Assembly: GCA_903889845.1 (NCBI GenBank)
Contig: CAISZB010000327.1
Coordinates: 1-5,148, forward strand
Source: an uncultured Verrucomicrobium sp.
GTDB lineage: Bacteria; Verrucomicrobiota; Verrucomicrobiia; Methylacidiphilales; GAS474
DNA: 5,148 bases
Reading direction: 5' to 3'
The notes beneath the pieces are model-generated. The model did no database searches and had not been told where the DNA came from. It saw only the letters and a program-made list of their open reading frames with translations. Position 1 is the first letter of the stretch. Every line of letters starts with the position of its first letter. A program made the translations under genes and the position numbers. Below, in pieces: positions 1-5,148 of the stretch.

Positions 1-97
1 CCCCAAAAAACTACTTCATGACTCGATCCCTTCTCCCCCCACCACCCCGCAGGAACCACCCCAAAAAACTACTTCATGACTCGATCCCTTCTCCCCC
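1..97 (+). repeat. Direct repeat of 39 bp (58-bp period) over the ASST start region
   Basis: Bases 1-39 and 59-97 are identical. Each copy begins with CCCC and six A, contains an ATG (at 18 and at 76), and ends in a C run. The copies diverge at base 40 versus 98. The 58-bp period is not a multiple of three, so the two ATGs lie in different frames. The ATG at 18 opens a 65-codon overlapping frame ending at 215, while the ATG at 76 starts the long ASST gene. Copy 1 begins exactly at the window edge, so the repeat may continue to the left. It could be a true tandem duplication or an assembly artefact at a contig end; the sequence alone cannot decide. Confidence 0.85.
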
Positions 98-1491
98 TCC
101 GCCAAAGCCTCCTTGCCTTGGCCTCTTTGGCCTCCCTGGCCGTTTGGAGCAGCCTCACCGCCACCACCGCCCTCGCCTTCCCCAGCGTCTTCCCCACCGG
201 AACGACGATCTATGATCCCGCGAAAGCCTATAACAGCTACGTCCTTTTCAGCTCCCCCGACCGCAAAACCCACCTCATCGACCTCGACGGGAACGAAGTC
301 CATCAGTGGCCCTACTTCGGCTTCCCGCCCCTCCTCCTCGCCCCCGACCTCGCCGGGGGCAAACGCGGCAACCTCATCGTCCACCTCGTCGATGGGGAGG
401 GCCAGTGGAACGGCATTTTCAACAACAAGACCATCGGAGAAGTCGATTGGGACGGCCGCGTCGTCTGGCAATGGGGCCCACAGGCCCCCGGCGGCGAAGT
501 CCTCCAGACGCACGACATCGGTCGCCTCGCCAACGGAAATACCCTCGTCCTGGCCACCTACCGGCACGAGATCCCCTCACTCGTCCCCGGCAAAGTCATC
601 GGCGACCAGGCCATCTACGAAGTGACCCCGAAAGGCGAAATCGCCTGGAAATGGGTCGCCTCCGATCACCTGAAGGAATTCGGCATCCCGGAAGAGGGCC
701 TCACCCGTCTCCGCAAGGAATTGAGCCAGGGCATCGGCGTCGCCGACGGCTTCCTCACGATCAACGACATGAAAGTCGTCGGCCCCAACCCCTTGTTCGA
801 CGCCGGGGATGCCCGCTTCCATCCCGACAACCTTATCATCGACGCCCGGAACGCGAACTTCATCGCCGTCATCGACAAGAAAACCGGCAAGATCGCCTGG
901 CGCCTCGGCCCCGACTACGTCGAGGGAGAAGGCTCCCCCCACAAGCGCGTCCTGGGCTCCAAGCTCCCCCGCCCCGTCGACCAGCTCAGCGGCCAGCACG
1001 ATGCCCAGATCATTCCCAAGGGCCTCCCCGGCGAAGGCCACATCCTCGTCTTCGACAACCAAGGCGGCGCAGGCTATCCTCCGGCCGCGCTCGGCATCTT
1101 CTCCGCCTCCCGCATCCTGGAGATCGATCCGCTCAAGAAAGAAATCGTCTGGCAATACACCGCCGCCGCTTCCGACCGCCCGATCTGGGCCTTCCACAGC
1201 TCCTTCATCAGCAGCGCCCGCCGCCTTCCCAACGGCAATACCCTGATCGACGAGGGGATGAACGGACGCTTCTTCCAGATCACCCCCCAGGGGGAAATCG
1301 TCTGGGAATACGTCAGCCCCTACTTCGCCCAAGTCACATTGCGCGGGCAAGAAGCCTTGACCAACTGGGTCTATCGCGCCATTCCCATCCCCTATGATTG
1401 GGCCCCGGAAGGAACCCCCCATTCGGAAAAGCCGGTGATCCCCCCCGACTTGGCGAAATTCCGCGTACCCGCGCCGGCTGCTACACCCTAA
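76..1491 (+). CDS. Secreted arylsulfotransferase-family (ASST) protein
   Basis: This is a 471-residue protein of the aryl-sulfate sulfotransferase family. Known members move sulfate from one phenolic ester to another phenol in the periplasm, using a histidine that is transiently sulfated. Residues 1-34 look like a Sec signal peptide: basic start, Leu/Ala-rich core, cleavage likely after ALA at 32-34. The family opening follows, with LIDLDGNEVHQW at 67-78. Six short strands of the form xIDxxGxIVWxW (near 67, 122, 182, 265, 349 and 401) fit a six-bladed beta-propeller. By eye, H146 (THD), R258 (DAR) and H308 (QHDA) match three of the four active-site residues of E. coli AssT (H252, R374, H436). 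The fourth, H356 in an HxN motif, appears as T228 (TIN). I see no cysteine, unlike the enteric enzyme with its disulfide. The ATG at 76 is the only start after an in-frame TGA at 19-21. The nearest Shine-Dalgarno-like AGGAA (51-55) lies 20 nt upstream, which is too far to be convincing. The gene converges on the flavoprotein gene. The family call is firm; the substrate and actual activity are unknown. Confidence 0.88.
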   Translation: MTRSLLPLRQSLLALASLASLAVWSSLTATTALAFPSVFPTGTTIYDPAKAYNSYVLFSSPDRKTHLIDLDGNEVHQWPYFGFPPLLLAPDLAGGKRGNLIVHLVDGEGQWNGIFNNKTIGEVDWDGRVVWQWGPQAPGGEVLQTHDIGRLANGNTLVLATYRHEIPSLVPGKVIGDQAIYEVTPKGEIAWKWVASDHLKEFGIPEEGLTRLRKELSQGIGVADGFLTINDMKVVGPNPLFDAGDARFHPDNLIIDARNANFIAVIDKKTGKIAWRLGPDYVEGEGSPHKRVLGSKLPRPVDQLSGQHDAQIIPKGLPGEGHILVFDNQGGAGYPPAALGIFSASRILEIDPLKKEIVWQYTAAASDRPIWAFHSSFISSARRLPNGNTLIDEGMNGRFFQITPQGEIVWEYVSPYFAQVTLRGQEALTNWVYRAIPIPYDWAPEGTPHSEKPVIPPDLAKFRVPAPAATP

Positions 1492-1509
1492 AACGCATAT
1501 CTAATCTAA

Positions 1510-2961
1510 TCAGATATCGAAAGGAAGCCGCCCCGGCGCGATCTCTCCCGCCTCCTCCTCCCTTAGCCGCACCGCCAGTTCCGCAGCCTGCTGACGCAGC
1601 TCCCGCACCGCCGTCGTCTCCCACAGCGTGCCGCGCCGGAGCGAGCCAATGGCAAAAATCCCGTGGCGGGGTTCCCCCCGGGCGGGCCTCAAACGCCCCT
1701 CCGCATCGGTCTCGAGGCCGAAGTGGAGCGCATCGGGCCGGGCCAGCCCGCGGTCGAGGAGGCTCCGCACCAGCGCGTCCCCCGTGCGCAGGCAATCGGC
1801 GGCCAGCCCGGTGCCATTGACCACATAACCGACGAGGAGGCGGACCGCCTCCCCCGTCCCCCGCCTTTGGAAAACGACTTCGAGGCCCTCCTCCGTCGGC
1901 TCGATGTAGGAAAGACGCCCCCGGTGACAGACCAGCTTCCCCTCCCCTTCCAGGCGATCCTTGAGGGCAAGAACCTCGGCCGGAGCCCGATGCCGGACCG
2001 TCTCCCAGTAAGGGCGGAGATGCCGAACAAAACGGCGTCGATCCTCGAGGGAAAGCCCCTGCCACAGCGCCTGCGTCTGGGGCCGGAGGGAATCGATCAC
2101 ATCGCGCCAGAAAGCCCCGCCCGCGATCTTCCGCCGCACGGCGCGCACGATCTCCCGCAACGTGCCCGCCGGGATCGGCCCCTCATTCTTCGACGGGATC
2201 GAAACAGGAGGATGCGCGATGGGGAAGAGGCCCCGACGGGAGAGGACATGAATACGCCCCCGTGTCTTCCGCTTCGCCAACGCCGCCAGGAAATCGAGGC
2301 AGGTCAAGCCCGAGCCGAGGATCAGCACATCGCCCGGCTCGGAAAGCCGCTCGATCGTGTTCGGTCGCCATGGCTGGCCGAGGTAGCGGGGATCCCCCTG
2401 ATATCCCCCCTCCCCGCCAAAGACGGGGGGCGGAGGCGAAAAATTGCCGAGAGCGAGGACGACCTTCTGCGCATACAGGTATCGGCCTTGATTGAGAAAA
2501 ACGGAGTAGGTGCCGTCGGGCATCGGGACCAGGTCGAGCGCCCGGCCCGTGACCGTTTCAAGGATATCCGGATGGGCCTCGCGTTCCCGGCGGAGCAGGT
2601 CTTCGAGATATTCCCCATAGAGGCGGCGCGGCAGAAAAGCCGTGGCCAACGCGGCCTGGTTCCCGCCCGCATCCTCCCTCCCTCCGAGCCAGCCCAGGAA
2701 ATCACCCGGCGCCTCCGGGAAGGCCCCCATGCTTCCCGCCCCGACATTGAGCAAGCCTTCCCCCGCCCCCCGCCCATAGGCGACCCCTGGTCCGAAGGCC
2801 CCACTCGAATCGACCAACGCAATGCGAAACGGGGACTTCCGCCCAGGGACCGGACTGCCGCCCACGGCCCGAAGCAGATGGATCGCCGTCAGCGTGCCGG
2901 AAAAGCCCGCGCCCAGGATCACGACATCGAAAAAGGGATTGGCAGGGAATGGCGTGCTCAC
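1510..2961 (-). CDS. FAD/NAD(P)-binding flavoprotein, YdhS/COG4529 type
   Basis: From a GTG start this is a 483-residue soluble flavoprotein with no signal peptide, so cytoplasmic. The N-terminal FAD-binding Rossmann motif GAGFSG is at 17-22, followed by GPGVAYG at 57-63, LLNVGAGSMGAFPE at 70-83 and an ALGNF segment at 170-174. A second dinucleotide-binding motif, ILGSGLTCLDF, is at 214-224. The family also shows HLRPYWETVRHR at 314-325, NGTG at 382-385 and a long conserved tail, AIGSLRRGTLWETTAVREL, at 437-455. This layout is typical of the NAD_binding_9 family of uncharacterised oxidoreductases; the reaction is unknown. It is the last gene of the exbB-exbD-tonB-tonB run, 40 bp after the second tonB stop, so it may be co-transcribed. 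The GTG at 2961 is preferred because it puts the GxGxxG motif near the N-terminus, as in relatives. A TTG at 3015 would add 18 residues and overlap the tonB stop. Neither start has a good Shine-Dalgarno site. Confidence 0.9.
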   Translation of the reverse strand: MSTPFPANPFFDVVILGAGFSGTLTAIHLLRAVGGSPVPGRKSPFRIALVDSSGAFGPGVAYGRGAGEGLLNVGAGSMGAFPEAPGDFLGWLGGREDAGGNQAALATAFLPRRLYGEYLEDLLRREREAHPDILETVTGRALDLVPMPDGTYSVFLNQGRYLYAQKVVLALGNFSPPPPVFGGEGGYQGDPRYLGQPWRPNTIERLSEPGDVLILGSGLTCLDFLAALAKRKTRGRIHVLSRRGLFPIAHPPVSIPSKNEGPIPAGTLREIVRAVRRKIAGGAFWRDVIDSLRPQTQALWQGLSLEDRRRFVRHLRPYWETVRHRAPAEVLALKDRLEGEGKLVCHRGRLSYIEPTEEGLEVVFQRRGTGEAVRLLVGYVVNGTGLAADCLRTGDALVRSLLDRGLARPDALHFGLETDAEGRLRPARGEPRHGIFAIGSLRRGTLWETTAVRELRQQAAELAVRLREEEAGEIAPGRLPFDI

Positions 2962-3001
2962 AAAAAAATCGACTACTCGTTTAAAATAGCACGAAGCACC
3001 C

Positions 3002-3715
3002 TTACCCGTCGGCAAGCTGGAAAGTGATCGGCTGGGAAAGAGTCCGCGTCACCTCGGGCGCGAAGTGCCAGCGCTGGCGGATGAACTGCGCCGCCTTCGT
3101 GTCGAGGATCGCATAGCCGGAGGAGCCGCTCACCTGCACGTCGACAATCCGCCCCTCGACGACCGTCAGGGCGAGGAGCACTGTTCCCTCATACCGCTTC
3201 CGCTTGGCCTCGTAGGGATAGGGCGGCCTGGGGAAATCCTTGTTCCCGATGGCAACTTCCTGCGCCGCGAAAGCGGGAGGCGCAGCCGGGGCCGGAACCG
3301 AGGCGGGCACGGGAGCCGAGGGAGCGGATTCCGGCGGGGCAACAGGCGGGAGAGGCTGCGGAGGCGGTTGGACGGCGACCTCCTTTTCCTCGACCGTCGG
3401 CTGGGAAGGCAGATCGTCCGGGGGAAGCGGCTCCTCCTCCCTCGGTACGACGAAGGCGGGATCGGGAGTCGGAGGTGGGGGAGTCACCTCGGCGAGGGAA
3501 ACCAACTCCACTGTCGTCTCCACAACCCGGTCCTCCTTCGGCACCTCAACCGTCTCCCCCTGCCGGATCAGGTCGAGGAGCGTGTCGTGCCGATTCCCGA
3601 ACCCAATTCCAATCAGGAGGAAGTGCAGCCCCACCGCCGCGGCGACCGCAGCCCGAGGAAACCGCCCTTCCCCAGCCGCCCGCACGGGAAGGCGCACGAT
3701 CGGCGTCCGCGTCAT
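3002..3715 (-). CDS. tonB: TonB family energy transducer, downstream paralogue
   Basis: This 237-residue TonB spans the periplasm and carries force from the ExbB/ExbD motor to outer-membrane receptors. Residues 1-20 are a basic cytoplasmic tail. The single membrane anchor is about 21-39 and contains H31, at the place of the essential His20 of E. coli TonB. A shared HDTLLDLI motif follows at 43-50. Residues 51-157 are a long acidic and then Pro/Ala-rich linker. The C-terminal domain runs from YPYEAKRKRYEGTV (166-179) through SSGYAILDTKAAQ (198-210) and RQRWHF (213-218). Over the last 90 residues I count 62 identities with the TonB encoded just upstream, so the two are tandem duplicates. The ATG at 3715 is chosen because the open frame above it runs into the neighbour's coding end and its residues look nothing like TonB. 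There is a 35-bp gap after the previous stop with no Shine-Dalgarno site, so translation may depend on coupling. Confidence 0.92.
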   Translation of the reverse strand: MTRTPIVRLPVRAAGEGRFPRAAVAAAVGLHFLLIGIGFGNRHDTLLDLIRQGETVEVPKEDRVVETTVELVSLAEVTPPPPTPDPAFVVPREEEPLPPDDLPSQPTVEEKEVAVQPPPQPLPPVAPPESAPSAPVPASVPAPAAPPAFAAQEVAIGNKDFPRPPYPYEAKRKRYEGTVLLALTVVEGRIVDVQVSGSSGYAILDTKAAQFIRQRWHFAPEVTRTLSQPITFQLADG

Positions 3716-3730
3716 GGCAGAAACAGGCAA

Positions 3731-3746
3731 GGGCAGGCCGCCGCCC
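3731..3746 (-). other. Possible small hairpin between the two tonB genes
   Basis: On the - strand, GGGCGG and CTGCCC can pair (six pairs, one of them G-U) around a four-base loop, 15 nt before the start of the downstream tonB. No T-run follows, so it is not a standard intrinsic terminator. It could be an RNA processing or translation-tuning structure, or chance in GC-rich DNA. Confidence 0.25.
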
Positions 3747-3750
3747 GGGG

Positions 3751-4419
3751 CTAACCGTCCGCCAACTGGAAGGCGATCGGCAGGGTGAAGTTCTTCGTCA
3801 CCGTCGCCGGGAAGTGCCACCGCTGACGGATCCACTGCGCCGCCGTCGAGTCGAGGATCGCGTAGCCGGAGGAGGAACTGACCTGGACATCGACGATCTG
3901 CCCGTCGGAGACGTTGAGAGAAAGCGACACCGTCCCTTCCTGATGCTTCAGCTTCGCCACATAGGGATAGGGCGGCTTCGGAAAATCCTTGTCCCCCACG
4001 ACCACCTTCTGCGCAGCGAACGCCGGGGCCTGCTGCTGCGGGACCGGCGTCACCGGCTTCGGTTCGGGCTTCGCAACCTCGACGACCTTCGGCACCTCCT
4101 TCGGGATCACGAACTCGGGATTCGCCACGTCGGGCGGGGGCGGCACAAGGTCGATCTCAAGCGGCGGCTGAGCCGTGAAGGTACTCGGGGCCACCGCCTC
4201 GACCTCTCCCTTGTTGATGAGGTCGAGGAGCGTGTCGTGGCGACTGAGGAAGCCGACGCCGATCAGCACCACGTGCAGCGCAAGGGCAATTGCCAAGGGC
4301 CGCTTCAAGCTGCTCTTCGGCAAGACCCCGACGAGGAGGACAGGCCGATGGAAGAGCGGGGCCGGAGCCGGGACGGATTTGGCCGAAGCGACAGGGAGGG
4401 GAAGGGTCAGGGTACTCAT
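3751..4419 (-). CDS. tonB: TonB family energy transducer, upstream paralogue
   Basis: This 222-residue TonB is encoded 25 bp after exbD and is the likely primary partner of that motor. Its cytoplasmic tail is long (about 40 residues, Pro/Leu-rich). The membrane anchor is about 41-58 with H49 at the position of E. coli His20, followed by HDTLLDLI at 61-68. The linker (about 71-143) is 33 residues shorter than in the paralogue and includes the Lys-Pro stretch KPEPKPVTPVP at 117-127. The C-terminal domain has YPYVAKLKHQEGTV (151-164), SSGYAILDSTAAQ (183-195) and RQRWHF (198-203), ending QLADG exactly like its paralogue. The ATG at 4419 has a plausible Shine-Dalgarno AGGAA nine bases upstream. 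Naming is by family: the proteins are close enough that either could be called tonB, and which receptors they serve cannot be read from the sequence. Confidence 0.93.
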   Translation of the reverse strand: MSTLTLPLPVASAKSVPAPAPLFHRPVLLVGVLPKSSLKRPLAIALALHVVLIGVGFLSRHDTLLDLINKGEVEAVAPSTFTAQPPLEIDLVPPPPDVANPEFVIPKEVPKVVEVAKPEPKPVTPVPQQQAPAFAAQKVVVGDKDFPKPPYPYVAKLKHQEGTVSLSLNVSDGQIVDVQVSSSSGYAILDSTAAQWIRQRWHFPATVTKNFTLPIAFQLADG

Positions 4420-4428
4420 GTTTCAATG

Positions 4429-4433
4429 TTCCT
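4429..4433 (-). promoter_or_regulatory. Ribosome binding site of the upstream tonB
   Basis: AGGAA on the - strand sits nine bases before the ATG at 4419, inside the 25-bp exbD-tonB gap. It supports that start over other nearby frames. The second tonB has no equivalent. Confidence 0.6.
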
Positions 4434-4444
4434 GGATGGGCGGG

Positions 4445-4876
4445 TTAATTCCCCGCCGGGGCGGAGGCCCCGTCGGGCTTGGTTTGGAAGGCGACTTTCT
4501 CGATCCCGGCGGCGCGGACCCGGTCGAGGACCGCGATCACGTCGCCGTGGATCGCCCCGGCGTCGCCCGAGATGAGGACGCGGATCTCCGGCTTGTCCGC
4601 CTTCAGTTTTTGCAGCGCGGCGATGAGGTCGCCCTTGGCCACCTCCTGCCGGTCGAGCCAGATCGTGCCGTCCTGCTTCACGGCCAGGGTCGCGAAGTCG
4701 GACTTGTTTTCCTGCGTCGCCTTCTGTGCCGTGGGCAGGTTCAGCCGCAGCGTCTTCAACTGCACCATGTTCAGGCTGACGAGCATCATCGTCGCCAGCA
4801 AAAAGAACATGATGTCGATCAGCGGGATGATCTCCAGCCGGGCTTTCTTATGCGCTATGGGCGAGTAGATTTTCAT
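4445..4876 (-). CDS. exbD: ExbD/TolR family biopolymer transport protein
   Basis: This 143-residue protein has the ExbD plan: a short basic cytoplasmic tail, one membrane helix and a periplasmic domain. With ExbB it forms the inner-membrane proton channel that drives TonB. The helix contains PLIDIMFFLLATMM at 18-31, and D21 corresponds to the proton-carrying Asp25 of E. coli ExbD. The periplasmic part includes LRLNLPTAQ (near 46-54), TIWLDRQEV and ISGDAGAIHGDVIAVLDRVRAAG, typical of the family. The length is normal. The ATG at 4876 is chosen because it gives the standard tail length and has an AAGGGA site seven bases upstream. A start at 4915 would add 13 Arg/Thr-rich residues with no family support. 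The gene starts inside the end of exbB (29-nt overlap), which suggests translational coupling. It could be a TolR homologue, but the adjacent tonB genes favour ExbD. Confidence 0.94.
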   Translation of the reverse strand: MKIYSPIAHKKARLEIIPLIDIMFFLLATMMLVSLNMVQLKTLRLNLPTAQKATQENKSDFATLAVKQDGTIWLDRQEVAKGDLIAALQKLKADKPEIRVLISGDAGAIHGDVIAVLDRVRAAGIEKVAFQTKPDGASAPAGN

Positions 4877-5148
4877 GGGCGTTTCCCTTGCCGGTGTTGT
4901 TCTTCTTTCCCGCATCGAGGAGGACCTCGATGTTCGTCGCCGCCGTCTGGATCTCGAAGGTCAGCTTCGCGACGCGGGAGGAGAAGTAGTTGTAGGGGAT
5001 GAGAGTGAAGATCGCGATGGCCAGACCGGCCGAGGTCGCGATCAGCGCCTCCGCCACGCCGCCGCTGACCTTGATCGCCTGGAGATCCTCGCTCCCGACG
5101 AAGCGGAAGGCCTCCATGATCCCCGTCACCGTGCCGAGGAGACCCAGG
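4848..5148 (-). CDS. exbB: ExbB/TolQ/MotA-family proton channel protein, C-terminal part
   Basis: The last 99 codons of exbB are present; the 5' end lies beyond the right edge. The visible fragment begins with LGLLGTVTGIMEAF, the end of the second membrane helix and the most conserved motif of the family. The third helix follows, with GGVAEALIATSAGLAIAI at fragment residues 29-46. E33 and T38 there match the pore residues Glu176 and Thr181 of E. coli ExbB, with the same spacing, and T6 lies near the position of Thr148. After PYNYF comes a helical cytoplasmic tail ending in a Lys/Asn-rich stretch. ExbB pentamers hold the ExbD helices and pass protons to power TonB. It heads the visible run of genes, so any promoter is probably outside the window. 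The GTG at 5129 is an internal valine codon, not a start. Confidence 0.94.
   Translation of the reverse strand, partial: LGLLGTVTGIMEAFRFVGSEDLQAIKVSGGVAEALIATSAGLAIAIFTLIPYNYFSSRVAKLTFEIQTAATNIEVLLDAGKKNNTGKGNAHENLLAHSA
4884..4889 (-). promoter_or_regulatory. Ribosome binding site of exbD, inside exbB
   Basis: AAGGGA on the - strand lies seven bases before the ATG at 4876 and is itself within the coding end of exbB. It fixes the exbD start and implies that ribosomes finishing exbB pass over it. Confidence 0.65.

Noticed and set aside
18..215. 65-codon frame from the first repeat copy as a real small gene
   Set aside because: It exists only because the start region is repeated; beyond residue 10 it is the ASST gene read in another frame. 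It is kept as part of the repeat observation, not as a gene.
306..1397. 363-codon frame on the + strand, and long frames on the - strand (16-567, 577-1422), within the ASST gene
   Set aside because: All are shadows of the ASST reading frame, with skewed composition and no motifs.
1497..1517. Inverted repeat ATATCT/AGATAT as a bidirectional terminator
   Set aside because: Only six mostly A-T pairs, a nine-base loop and no T-run; too weak to call.
1663..3027. 454-codon open frame on the + strand opposite the flavoprotein gene
   Set aside because: Its product is Arg/Pro-rich with no recognisable domain. The opposite strand encodes a clear FAD-binding protein, so this is a shadow caused by high GC content.
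3716..3835. 40-residue N-terminal extension of the downstream TonB
   Set aside because: The extension overlaps the coding end of the upstream tonB in another frame and lacks TonB-like features; the ATG at 3715 gives a normal cytoplasmic tail and anchor.
3475..4575. 366-codon open frame on the + strand across the tonB genes and the exbD end
   Set aside because: It runs antisense across three well-supported genes, has an Arg-rich low-complexity product and no family motifs.
4877..4915. 13-residue N-terminal extension of ExbD
   Set aside because: It lies deeper inside exbB and is Arg/Thr-rich, while the ATG at 4876 has a good ribosome binding site and the family-typical tail.

Overview
The window is GC-rich, with codon third positions mostly G or C. 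It looks like a chromosomal segment of a Gram-negative, diderm bacterium: it carries TonB/ExbB/ExbD outer-membrane energising genes and a secreted periplasmic enzyme. The ExbD membrane helix (PLIDIMFFLLATMM type) and the TonB C-termini resemble proteins I associate with Verrucomicrobiota. That lineage call is a weak impression from memory, not a measurement.

Layout: on the + strand, positions 1-97 hold two copies of a 39-bp sequence with a 58-bp period. The second copy spans the start codon of a secreted arylsulfotransferase-family (ASST) protein (76-1491). All other genes are on the - strand and read right to left: exbB (cut by the right edge, 4848-5148), exbD (4445-4876), a first tonB (3751-4419), a second tonB paralogue (3002-3715) and a FAD/NAD(P)-binding flavoprotein of the YdhS/COG4529 type (1510-2961). 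The ASST gene and the flavoprotein gene converge with only 18 bp between their stop codons. No gap between genes exceeds 40 bp, and there is no gene-free stretch over 300 bases. No tRNA, rRNA, CRISPR array or insertion sequence was seen.

How they work together: ExbB and ExbD form the inner-membrane proton-driven motor, and each TonB would carry its force to TonB-dependent receptors in the outer membrane. Two adjacent TonBs have near-identical C-terminal domains but different linkers, which suggests tandem duplication followed by divergence in reach or partner choice. The flavoprotein is probably the last gene of this run, but its role is unknown. The ASST gene is a separate unit.

I did not find a clearly new system. 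The points most worth a second look are the tandem tonB pair with the attached flavoprotein, the duplicated start region of the ASST gene, and an apparent His-to-Thr change at one expected active-site position of the ASST protein.
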